Source: Candidatus Hydrogenedentota bacterium (GTDB taxonomy: Bacteria > Hydrogenedentota > Hydrogenedentia > Hydrogenedentales > CAITNO01). From it: 64,000 bases of DNA. Shown here in pieces: positions 1 to 8,599 of the stretch (the stretch's first letter is position 1; each line of letters opens with the position of its first letter). The position numbers and the translations under genes were made by a program. Where the stretch lies: positions 1 to 64,000 of the forward strand of contig JAKOTZ010000206.1 in NCBI GenBank assembly GCA_029776995.1, read 5' to 3'. The notes under the pieces are model-generated. The model saw only the letters and a program-made list of their open reading frames with translations. It was not told the DNA's origin and did not search any database.

Positions 1-61
1 CGCGTGCCTGCTCGGGATCCCGGATATTCCGGGTAAGCATCACCACAGCCGCCGGCACGGA

Positions 62-1834
62 TCAGCCGGAATGTTCCAGGGTTGTCCGGGCGGTCTTGGG
101 GTCTGTGGCGCACAGTTCGGCAACGATGCGGACGGCCCGCTGCCGGAGTTTTTCGTTGGATGGAACTACCCTGACCATGCGGCCCCGGTAGACATAGCCG
201 GCCAGGGTCATGGCGCCGGTGGAGATGATATTCAGCGCCATTTTGGCCGCGGTGCCCGCTTTCAACCGGGTGGAGCCCGGCAGGGCCTCCGGTCCCGTGT
301 CCAGACAGACCACCAGGTCCGCGGCGATTCCGGGATTAGGGTTGGAAGTCAGCAGGGCTGTGAACAGGCCGAGTTCCCGCGCCTGTTCCAGCACGCCGCG
401 CACGTAAGGCGTTGTGCCGGACGCGGCGATCCCAATTACGACATCCCCCGGGTCCGGGCGCAGCGCTTCCAGATCCGCCCTGCCGGCAGACGGGTCATCT
501 TCGGCGTTTTCCACGCTCCGGATAAATGCCTGTTCCCCTCCGGCCATGAGGGCGACCACCCGGTCAGCCGGCACGCCGAAGGTTGGCGGGCACTCTGCCG
601 CGTCCAGGGCGGCCAGGCGTCCGCTGGTTCCGGCGCCCGCGTAGATGATCCGGTGTCCGGACCGGATCGCGTTGGCGGCCCGTTCAACCAGCCGGGCCAG
701 CGCGTCCTCCTGACGGGCCACTGCGGGAGCCACGGCGTGGTCCAGTCGGTTCATGCGCCGGACTAGTTCCAGGGGGGTGAGTTCATCCAGCGGAATTTCC
801 GGACGGTGCTGCTCCGTGGGAGGCAGTGGTCCGGGCATCACCATCGGGGCGTCCGCGCGATCCGCGGCATCCTCGTCCCGGATGACCGCGGCCCACGGGG
901 TTTCTTTTTCCACCTCACGCAGGGCTTCGAAAACGGCCCGGTGTCCGGTGAGCGGACATGCCATAAACTGCATGTCAAGATATTGCCGAACGTTGTCCTG
1001 AAAAGCCTCCAGAAACAGCACGCTGTGCCTGAATACCCCGCCGTGGGTGAAGCACCTGACGCCGTCTTCCAGTCCCAGTTTTTCCGCGGCGGATACGGCC
1101 AGGGCAGCCAGGCGCCGGGCCTGGTCCTCCACGATGCCCCGGGCGACGAAGTCCCCGCTTTCTGCGCAGGCCGTGACGATTGATGCCAGCGCGGCCACGG
1201 TTCGCTTATCGGCGGTCGCGGCCCATTCCACCAGTTCATCCACCCAGCGGACGCCCAGCGCTCCCAGCAATTTTTCACTGAGGACGGTTTCAGGACCGGT
1301 TCCGTCCTGCCAGGCGCACGCCGCGCGCAGGGCTTCGGCGGCCATGCGCCACGCGCTGCCTTCATCGCCCAGCAGGGGACCCCGTCCACCCGCGCGCAGA
1401 ATCCGGCCCCAGCGGTTGCGCGCGAGGATGGCCGATCCGGTACCCGCGATGGCCAGCACGCCGTCTCCTGGGCCGCTGGCGGCCAGCAGCAGCGGGTGCA
1501 GGTCCGTGGTTGCCACCACGAGGCGGGCGGAAAGCGCGTCGCGCAGCGCCCGGGCCGTCTGGACCCGCTGGCGTTGGGTGGCAAGCCCCGCAATGCCCGC
1601 CAGTACGTGCAATGGACGGGGACCGATTTCCAGCATTTCTGACGCCTGCAGCGCCGCATCCACGGGGGCGCCGGCTCCATAGGCGGCCGAATTGGCCGGC
1701 GGTCCTTCCCATTCGGCTGCCAGCGTCCCTTCCGGGGTGTAGTAGCCGAACCGGGATCCCGTTCCGCCACCCTCTACAGCCAGGGTCCACGGTTCGGATA
1801 TTGGGATCTTATGGGTATCGGGTGGCTGGTTCAC
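62..1834 (-). CDS. murQ: Bifunctional fusion: N-terminal BadF/BadG-type sugar (GlcNAc/MurNAc) kinase domain + C-terminal N-acetylmuramic acid 6-phosphate etherase (MurQ, SIS fold)
   Basis: Frame of the 62..2125 ORF. GTG start at 1834 with AAGGAAA upstream is preferred because the longer ORF overlaps the upstream CDS. N-term 'AVEGGGTGSRFGYY...AGTGSAILARNRWGRILRAGGRGPLLGDEGS' is BadF-kinase-like; C-term 'GHRIIYAGAGTSGRLAALDAAECPPTFG...VIGIAASGTTPYVRGVL...STRLKAGTAAKMALNIIST' is MurQ. Confidence 0.85.
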   Translation of the reverse strand: MNQPPDTHKIPISEPWTLAVEGGGTGSRFGYYTPEGTLAAEWEGPPANSAAYGAGAPVDAALQASEMLEIGPRPLHVLAGIAGLATQRQRVQTARALRDALSARLVVATTDLHPLLLAASGPGDGVLAIAGTGSAILARNRWGRILRAGGRGPLLGDEGSAWRMAAEALRAACAWQDGTGPETVLSEKLLGALGVRWVDELVEWAATADKRTVAALASIVTACAESGDFVARGIVEDQARRLAALAVSAAEKLGLEDGVRCFTHGGVFRHSVLFLEAFQDNVRQYLDMQFMACPLTGHRAVFEALREVEKETPWAAVIRDEDAADRADAPMVMPGPLPPTEQHRPEIPLDELTPLELVRRMNRLDHAVAPAVARQEDALARLVERAANAIRSGHRIIYAGAGTSGRLAALDAAECPPTFGVPADRVVALMAGGEQAFIRSVENAEDDPSAGRADLEALRPDPGDVVIGIAASGTTPYVRGVLEQARELGLFTALLTSNPNPGIAADLVVCLDTGPEALPGSTRLKAGTAAKMALNIISTGAMTLAGYVYRGRMVRVVPSNEKLRQRAVRIVAELCATDPKTARTTLEHSG

Positions 1835-2882
1835 GGACGTTTCCTTTTGTGAGGGCTGTGCTGAAAGCGTTGCGGCATGCTGCCGTCCAGCGGAAGGTTT
1901 CGGGCCAGGGGGTGCGGGATCCGTCTGAACTGTCTGCCAATACCAGGCCCATGCGGCCGGTCGCATCAGGTGTCCCGGCATGGGAGATAAAGGGGTCCCA
2001 GCAGTATCCCAACAGGGTATGCTGGTCTGGCCCGCCGGCGCCGGCCGCGAATTCGCCCAGACAGGCGCAGCGGCCTGCGGCCTGTCTGGCAGCGTCGGCC
2101 GGAGAAGCTGCGCCGCGGTCCACAATCATCATCGGGCGCCGCAGTGAAGCAGCCATACTCAGCGCCTCTACGAAAAAAGCGGCGTCGGATCGGTCTGGCG
2201 GTGCGATATGGCGGACACGCGTCCAGCTGGAAAACGGGCGGAAAGGAGAAAAACGCACGGTAGTTACCCCTTCCCATACCAGGACCAAGAAATCCGAAAA
2301 TTCCAGCGACGCGGCGGCATCCAGTTGTTCCCCGGTTTTTTTTCTGGCGACGCGAACATCCCAGGGACTGTCCGGATCGTCCGGCACAAAAACAGCGCAA
2401 GGGAACCACAGCCCCAATTGGGATTCGCCGCCGCTGATTTCCCGCAGGCCGGAAGCCAGCAGATTCAGGCAGGAAACCCTCTCCGGATGATCCATATGGG
2501 GTGTTTCCAGTATCCAGTGTAACGGATTACCGGACATGGACTGCCGCAGGGCGGATGCGTATTCCAGGGCCTGTTCCGGCTGGGAATCCGGGAACACGCG
2601 TACCTTTATAAAAAGTCGTATCCGTTCAGATACCTCGCGAATTCCAGAAAAAGTGTCCCGCTCTCCAGATGAGCGAAAATAATCGGCATCGGCGACAATA
2701 AATTGGAGTCCCAGCCGCGCGGCCAGTTCCAGGTCCTGGGTGGGCAGGCTTGTCCGGCCAGCCGCGGCATCGGCGGTCGCGGCAGGGAACACCGCGCCCA
2801 CCGCGAGATCTTTACAGCCGGAATTGGCTTCGGAAGATGTAGTTTTATCCAGTTTGCGCTGTCTGTTCATGGCGTTTGCCAA
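1809..2882 (-). CDS. Hypothetical protein, unknown function; overlaps the start of the kinase-MurQ fusion gene
   Basis: 357-aa ORF, same strand, 26-nt overlap with the downstream GTG start; alternative start at 2870. Confidence 0.6.
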   Translation of the reverse strand: MANAMNRQRKLDKTTSSEANSGCKDLAVGAVFPAATADAAAGRTSLPTQDLELAARLGLQFIVADADYFRSSGERDTFSGIREVSERIRLFIKVRVFPDSQPEQALEYASALRQSMSGNPLHWILETPHMDHPERVSCLNLLASGLREISGGESQLGLWFPCAVFVPDDPDSPWDVRVARKKTGEQLDAAASLEFSDFLVLVWEGVTTVRFSPFRPFSSWTRVRHIAPPDRSDAAFFVEALSMAASLRRPMMIVDRGAASPADAARQAAGRCACLGEFAAGAGGPDQHTLLGYCWDPFISHAGTPDATGRMGLVLADSSDGSRTPWPETFRWTAACRNAFSTALTKGNVREPATRYP

Positions 2883-2958
2883 ACGGCCGCATTACTCCCG
2901 GCCAGGGGCAACCGGGCCCCTTCGATTATGGGCTGGCTCTCCGCAACGGCGCAAACGG

Positions 2959-4476
2959 TCAGGGGAGCAGGGTTGCCGCCGCGCGGTAGTACAGCCGGCT
3001 GAGCGCCTGTCCCAGGGACGAATCGCTCAGCACGTTGTCGCGGAACGCCCGCAGGTTTTCGGATGGCGCGCTGTCCTTGCCGAACCACCGGGCGATGAAA
3101 CACCAGGATGTTTTTTCACAGGGCTCAGTGTCCGTCAGATGGCAGGCGATGCGGGGAAAGAAATCCCGGAATGAGGCGTAGTTATCCAGGTTGAGCAGCG
3201 GACTGCCACAAACGTGGGAAGTGCCGTTGCTCAGCATGCCGACCAGGCGCAGGTTCGCGTCCACCAGGAAGAGGCCGGATCCCGAGGACCCGCCCTCCGT
3301 AATGCCTTCATCCCAGCGGACTTCATTCTGTTTCACGTACCGGTCGACACACAGCAGGTCCAGGCATTCGGAAACGTTCGTGTCGATGATGGTAGCCACG
3401 CCCGTTTTCATGGGGGTGGTAGCCGGATAATGGAATCCCCGCGCGGTCTGCCCGACCTGAAGCGCGCGGGTGTCCCATCCCGCCCAGGCCCTACCGTAGG
3501 GGCCGTTGGGCACGCTGTCCAGCATAAGAAAGTGGCCGTCCACCCGTTTATCGTAGGCCACGGAAGTTTTTCCCGAGCTGCGGGGCAGCAGGTTTGGCTC
3601 CGGGTCAGGCGCGTTCAGATTGCAGGCGCCGGTACGGTAGTCCCATATCACCTCAACGTCTTCGTAATTCATGCCCGGAGTGTCAAAGCAATGGTGCGCG
3701 CTGATCAGCCGGGGCGCGAAATCCGGCGTTCCTGCTTTGTTCAGCAGCGTTCCGGAGCACTGCCCCCATTCTCCTCCGGGAAGCGGGATGATCAGCATGG
3801 CTTCAGCGGTGGAGATTTCCCGGGCAGTAGGATCCGTGTCGCAGTCCGCCGGGATGGGGCACAGCGAAAAAACTTTGTCCATCGCGCGGTTGAAACTGGC
3901 GATCTGCTCTATTCGCACGGGAGGCAAAGCATCCGGCGACTCCAGAATCAGCAGCGCATATTCACCCCAGACCGTGTTCAGCCAGTTGCCATTAGGTCGG
4001 GCATCCTGTCGGGTCCAGGGACCGAACACCCGCTGGCCGGCGGAGTCTGCCAGGTAAACCCGGTCCTCAGCGCCCAGACCGTTCAGGTCCACGAGCAGGC
4101 GGACAGCTTCAGAAGACGCCGCGCCCGCGGAGATGATCCATCGGAACGCCCCTGATTCGCTTTTCAGGGAAGCGCGGACAGCCAGGTCCGCGGCATCCCA
4201 GCCCGCCGCGACACTCTGGCCGATCCGGGCGGGAAGCGCGGCTTTATCGGAAGAGTCTATCTTGTCCGCCATGCTATCCGGTTCGGCCAGCCGGGGGGAA
4301 GGCGCTTCGGCCGCCAGCGCGCGGAGTTCCGCGGCCGGGAGGGGCCAGTCCAGCCAGGCCAGATCCCCCTTGGCCGGGGAAAGATACACGTAGTCCGCAA
4401 AAAAATCCTGCGTAAACGCCGGACTGCTCATCAGCATGGCCGCGCATAAGATCAGGCCCAGTTTTCCCGTTTTCAT
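2959..4476 (-). CDS. Secreted trypsin-like (S1, lysyl-endopeptidase-like) serine protease
   Basis: Signal peptide MKTGKLGLILCAAMLMSSPAFTQ; 'CSGTLLN', 'LISAHHCF' (His) and 'EGGSSGSGLF' (Ser) motifs. Start moved to 4476. Confidence 0.8.
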   Translation of the reverse strand: MKTGKLGLILCAAMLMSSPAFTQDFFADYVYLSPAKGDLAWLDWPLPAAELRALAAEAPSPRLAEPDSMADKIDSSDKAALPARIGQSVAAGWDAADLAVRASLKSESGAFRWIISAGAASSEAVRLLVDLNGLGAEDRVYLADSAGQRVFGPWTRQDARPNGNWLNTVWGEYALLILESPDALPPVRIEQIASFNRAMDKVFSLCPIPADCDTDPTAREISTAEAMLIIPLPGGEWGQCSGTLLNKAGTPDFAPRLISAHHCFDTPGMNYEDVEVIWDYRTGACNLNAPDPEPNLLPRSSGKTSVAYDKRVDGHFLMLDSVPNGPYGRAWAGWDTRALQVGQTARGFHYPATTPMKTGVATIIDTNVSECLDLLCVDRYVKQNEVRWDEGITEGGSSGSGLFLVDANLRLVGMLSNGTSHVCGSPLLNLDNYASFRDFFPRIACHLTDTEPCEKTSWCFIARWFGKDSAPSENLRAFRDNVLSDSSLGQALSRLYYRAAATLLP

Positions 4477-4531
4477 GAGATGCCCTCCGAAGTTGTTCCT
4501 ATTCAGATTGTACACCCTGAAGGGTGTTGCG

Positions 4532-6586
4532 TCACGGATTGCCCGACTGAATCCGTTGCAGCCGTTCCCTGCGTTCCATGGATACCGAGGCGCCCAGCCC
4601 GGCGGCAAGCACCACCAGTTCAATGGCCCAGAAAAGAGCCAGGTTGAGCCAGATTCCTGACGTGAACCCGTAGCTGTGTAGGCCGACCCCCAGCGCGTTG
4701 ACGCCCCACCAGGAAAAGGCCACGACCATACCCAGCACCACCGACCCGAGTGACATGCCCCACCCCGCCAGGAACCCGCCCCGTCGGGCGTGGAGCAGGA
4801 TCAGGCACCACAGTACGATCATCAGCGCGCCGTTTTCCTTGGGATCCCATCCCCAGAACCGGCCCCAGCTGCGGCTGGCCCAGACCCCTCCCAGTACTGT
4901 TCCGGCCAGAGAAAACACCAGGCAGAAACAGACCACCCCATAAATTGCCCGCTGCAGGCCGGCAAATTTTTCTCTTCGGGATGGAAACAGCAGGACGCCC
5001 AGCATGTGGGCGTGGGCCAGCGCGGCCGCCAGCAGTCCGGCGCCATAACCGATTGTGATGGTCGTGACATGGGTGGCCAGCCAGAAATTGGTGTCCAGCA
5101 CGGCAATGACCGCCGGCATGGTATCCATGCCCTCGGCGGCTTCGTATCGTCCGGCCAGAAACAGGCCGGCCCCGCCGAGAAGAGCGGCCAGAACCCCAAT
5201 GATCCAGCCGCGCTGGATCACCTCTATGGTCCAGGCGATCAGGACAGCCGTCAGGGTGGTAAACAGGATGGTTTCGTACAGCGTGGTCACCGGCGGACGG
5301 CCGCGGATGATGCACCGGAGGGTGATCGCTGCCGCCAGCAGGAGCGTCGGGGGAATCTGCAGCGCCATGGCTGCCCAGTATCCCGCCTTCCCCCGGGTAA
5401 AACTCCACAGCGGCGCGCCGGCCACGAAGGCCAGCACAAACAGCCACTGTGCCCACAGCAGGAGGTTCATCCGGTAATACCGCAACTCCAGCGCGACCTT
5501 CGCGTTTTGGCCGGCAGGTTCCGCGCGGTCTGCAGTGTACGATACCAGGTCTATCACGGCTTGACGGAAATCTTTCGGACTCTCGGCTGCGTATAGGGCC
5601 TCCCAAAGCTGGACTGACGCAACGGTTGATCGGGCGGATTCGGACATGTCCGGCCGCAGCGCGGTTTCAATCAGGGACAGCGGATGTTTCCAGGCGTCGT
5701 TTTTTGGATCCGCAGAGGGAATTACGGCCAGAGTAGGAGCGGTCGGCAGCGCGCCATAAGCCTGATTCAGCCGTTCAAACAGCAGGTCTATTCCCTGGCG
5801 GACCTGGTCTGAGTTTTGCGCGGCATCTCCTGTATTTTCACCCAGCGCGCGCAAAATCGCCGGAGCTGTTTCCAGGAAACGGGACAGCGGCACCGATTCC
5901 GGACGGTCAAATTTGTCCTCAAACAGGCTTATCCCGCGCAGATCCAGGCGGTTGCGCGCAAAATCGCCGTAATGAATGAGGGACTCAAAAAAGAGCATGT
6001 TTTCGGCCAGCCGGACGACCTGGCGTTCCAGCCAGTTCAGTTCCCTGGATTCTTTCCGGCCCATGGCCCGGGCCAAAAGCACGAGCTGGTCCCGGCCCGG
6101 AGCCAGTTCGGCATAAGCATACCGGTCCCGTTTCTTCTCGTGGGCGCGCAGTCCCAGCGCGGTGATAATTTCATCGGTATCGATGTTAAAGCAGGGGCGG
6201 GTTACTGCCCGACGGGGATAAAACAGGCATTCGCAGAGCCAGGACATGGCGTCCAGCCGAGTTTTCGACCCGTCCGATTCCGAAACAGACAGTGTGGTCC
6301 GGGCATTCAGGCGCAGCAGCGCGAACCGGGCAAACGTCGACAGGGGCTTGATGCGTCCGCCTTCCTGTACGGGCATGCCGGCCAGCAGGTCCGGAATATC
6401 CGGCGGCAGCTCAAAAGGCAGATCTTCAGGCAGGGACAGGTCCGCGGCCGGATCGGATGGCTGCGGGGGCGTTTCGGCCTGGGTTTTGGATAAAAAGCCG
6501 GCCGCAGCCGCCAGGGCGATTGCAAAGGCAATTACTTTCGACAGGCAGGCGGCGCGTGTTCGAACGTGTCTTGCAGGCGTGTTCAT
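4532..6586 (-). CDS. ccsA: Cytochrome c biogenesis protein CcsA/ResC-like with long N-terminal extension
   Basis: Multi-TM protein with haem-handling motif 'WGRFWGWDPKENGALMIVLWCLILLHAR'. ATG 6586 overlaps upstream stop (ATGA). Confidence 0.85.
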   Translation of the reverse strand: MNTPARHVRTRAACLSKVIAFAIALAAAAGFLSKTQAETPPQPSDPAADLSLPEDLPFELPPDIPDLLAGMPVQEGGRIKPLSTFARFALLRLNARTTLSVSESDGSKTRLDAMSWLCECLFYPRRAVTRPCFNIDTDEIITALGLRAHEKKRDRYAYAELAPGRDQLVLLARAMGRKESRELNWLERQVVRLAENMLFFESLIHYGDFARNRLDLRGISLFEDKFDRPESVPLSRFLETAPAILRALGENTGDAAQNSDQVRQGIDLLFERLNQAYGALPTAPTLAVIPSADPKNDAWKHPLSLIETALRPDMSESARSTVASVQLWEALYAAESPKDFRQAVIDLVSYTADRAEPAGQNAKVALELRYYRMNLLLWAQWLFVLAFVAGAPLWSFTRGKAGYWAAMALQIPPTLLLAAAITLRCIIRGRPPVTTLYETILFTTLTAVLIAWTIEVIQRGWIIGVLAALLGGAGLFLAGRYEAAEGMDTMPAVIAVLDTNFWLATHVTTITIGYGAGLLAAALAHAHMLGVLLFPSRREKFAGLQRAIYGVVCFCLVFSLAGTVLGGVWASRSWGRFWGWDPKENGALMIVLWCLILLHARRGGFLAGWGMSLGSVVLGMVVAFSWWGVNALGVGLHSYGFTSGIWLNLALFWAIELVVLAAGLGASVSMERRERLQRIQSGNP

Positions 6587-7755
6587 GTTGAGCGTTTCCC
6601 CGAGGATTTCTGGAGAAAGTCCCGGAACACCTGTCCGTAGTGGATAAGCAGTCCCGCCGTGATGATCAGGGACGCGTACAGTGCCCACTCTCCGGCAGGA
6701 TTCCGGCTGACAGACAGCACGGAATACAGCTGAGCGCCCGGTTCCGCGTTCTGAGGCCCCCAGGATGCCTGATATAACGTGTGGTTCCGGTGGCGCAGGG
6801 GTTCGTTCATGCGGATTTCCACTTCCCGGGTGGCGTCCCCTTCGCGCACCTCGACCCGGCTGCTGAAATGGCTGGGCATGGCCGTGCCGGGGTGTGTCTC
6901 GTGGCGGAATTTAAGCAGTTTTATGGAAAAGGGCAGGGGCCACTCGCGCGGGGCGAGATCCAGGCGGTATTGGCGTTCGCCGGCGGTCAGAACCAGCGGC
7001 GCCCGCTGTCCCGCCCACACCAGCCCCTTCTCCGGCGCCGCATTTGCCGCCGAAAGGATCAGCCCCGGCAGGTTGCCCGAAGGTTCAGCCGCGGTGGGGC
7101 AGGGGACCAGGGTTACCCCGTCGACGCTGTCAGGCCCGGAGTCCGGAACAGGCGCGGCGTTGGGCAGCCACCGGTAAATGGTGACGGAAAAGGGAAGTTG
7201 CGGATGCTCCAGCGAGATCGGCTTTTCGGGGCGGGCGCTGTCAAAATCCCGGTGGTGCACCACATATTGTCGGGCAGGTGTGCCCGGATTTCCCAGTTCG
7301 GTGATCCGCAGTTCCCAGTCCAGGTAATCTTTGAACGTTGACGCGCTTTCCCCTTCCTCCAGGTCCACATACCCTGTCAGGGAATAGTGGAAGGTCACGA
7401 ATCCCCAGACTCCCAGCAGCAGCACACCGGTATGGGCGATGAGCAGGCCTGGCCGGCGGAGATGTTTAGGCGCCCGGATCAGCGCGCCGCAAAGAATGTT
7501 AATGAAAATCAGGGTAATCAGCAGGTAGCCGCCGGGAAGGGGTAGGGGGATCGAACCGAACAGGGGAAAAACGGCAATGAAAGACTCGAAATAACGCTGT
7601 TGCGCCGGATACAGGCCGATGCGGACCTGCTCTATGGTGCCAATAAACACCAAAACCAGCAGCAGGGTCAGGAGTATAACGGACATCGCGTAGGAAGCGA
7701 AACAGCGGAAAATAGCCGCCGCAAACTGGGTAAGGCCGGCGTTCCGCGGGATCAT
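6583..7755 (-). CDS. ResB-like cytochrome c biogenesis protein
   Basis: 'AMSVILLTLLLVLVFIGTIEQ...GIYPAQQRYFESF'-type ResB N-term; C-term 'PLRHRNHTLYQASWGPQ...DPGEW' region and TM. ATGA overlap with both neighbours. Confidence 0.8.
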   Translation of the reverse strand: MIPRNAGLTQFAAAIFRCFASYAMSVILLTLLLVLVFIGTIEQVRIGLYPAQQRYFESFIAVFPLFGSIPLPLPGGYLLITLIFINILCGALIRAPKHLRRPGLLIAHTGVLLLGVWGFVTFHYSLTGYVDLEEGESASTFKDYLDWELRITELGNPGTPARQYVVHHRDFDSARPEKPISLEHPQLPFSVTIYRWLPNAAPVPDSGPDSVDGVTLVPCPTAAEPSGNLPGLILSAANAAPEKGLVWAGQRAPLVLTAGERQYRLDLAPREWPLPFSIKLLKFRHETHPGTAMPSHFSSRVEVREGDATREVEIRMNEPLRHRNHTLYQASWGPQNAEPGAQLYSVLSVSRNPAGEWALYASLIITAGLLIHYGQVFRDFLQKSSGKRST

Positions 7756-8465
7756 GAGCCGGAAGCTTCCCGCAGGCTTTCGCAGAATGCCCGGAAAGCC
7801 GCTTTCTGCGCGCGCACGGCTTCGGCGGGTCCGGTCATGCGAATGAACAGGGTCTGGCCGTCCAGGGGACGGACCACCCCCAGGAAACCCGCATTTTCCA
7901 GCGTGCTGCCGCTCATATCCCGGTATGTGCCCTCCATTTCCACGAATATCGCCGGACCGTTCAGCACGGTCAGGGTGGGCAGCGCCCCGATCGCCTGGTC
8001 TTCCAGGGGATCCAGGCCCATCTGCCGCCGCCACCGGTTGATGTTGGCGGCCGTGCCGCCGCCGTCGCCGGCCAGCACGGAAATATAACATTCCGCGTCT
8101 CCTGCGGCAAAGGTGGCCACGCGCATGGGACGGGACGGAAGTTCGCGCCAGCCTTCGGGTAGGGTCCAGGTAAAGGCGGAGCCGTTTGCGGAAGTCGGTG
8201 CTGGAGTATTTGCGTCATCCGGAACAACCGTGGACCCCACGGGCGGATGGCCCGGCGGTATATCGGCGCCGGCCGGCGGACCCGGACGGTCCGGTTGAGC
8301 CAGCCCCATGCGTTCAGCAGTGGACAGGCCGGACATAACGGCCTGGCTGAATGCTCCATACATTACGCGTACTTCAGCGATGGTTTGCCGGTTGGGGTCA
8401 CCACATCCCAGCGGTAAGGCCGCCATTCCAGAGATCAAAACCCATACCACGCGTAGGTACTGCAT
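7752..8465 (-). CDS. Putative lipoprotein coupled to ccs genes, unknown function
   Basis: Signal peptide with lipobox 'LPLGC'; stop overlaps the ResB-like start (ATGA). Confidence 0.65.
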   Translation of the reverse strand: MQYLRVVWVLISGMAALPLGCGDPNRQTIAEVRVMYGAFSQAVMSGLSTAERMGLAQPDRPGPPAGADIPPGHPPVGSTVVPDDANTPAPTSANGSAFTWTLPEGWRELPSRPMRVATFAAGDAECYISVLAGDGGGTAANINRWRRQMGLDPLEDQAIGALPTLTVLNGPAIFVEMEGTYRDMSGSTLENAGFLGVVRPLDGQTLFIRMTGPAEAVRAQKAAFRAFCESLREASGS

Positions 8466-8488
8466 AAACTGCCATCCTTTTTGATTCT

Positions 8489-8497
8489 ATCTTACCA
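8489..8497 (-). promoter_or_regulatory. Extended -10 element TGGTAAGAT for lipoprotein/resB/ccsA operon
   Basis: Reads TGGTAAGAT on minus strand, about 24 nt before start codon 8465. Confidence 0.5.
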
Positions 8498-8556
8498 TGC
8501 GGAAAATCTTTATCAGTAATAAATACTATTATCATTATACGATTTTTTATTTTTTA

Positions 8557-8565
8557 TGGTATACT
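8557..8565 (+). promoter_or_regulatory. Extended -10 element TGGTATACT for histidine kinase operon
   Basis: TGGTATACT within AT-rich intergenic region, 30-40 nt upstream of start. Confidence 0.55.
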
Positions 8566-8599
8566 TTTTTCGGGTGAAGAGAAATAAGCGAGTGTGGGA

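Noticed and set aside
1835-2125. N-terminal extension of the 687-aa kinase-MurQ ORF
   Set aside because: Lies within the upstream CDS in another frame; GTG 1834 with a good RBS fits the kinase domain start.
4512-4527. ACACCC-TGAA-GGGTGT hairpin as ccsA terminator
   Set aside because: Only 6 bp and no T tract on the minus strand.
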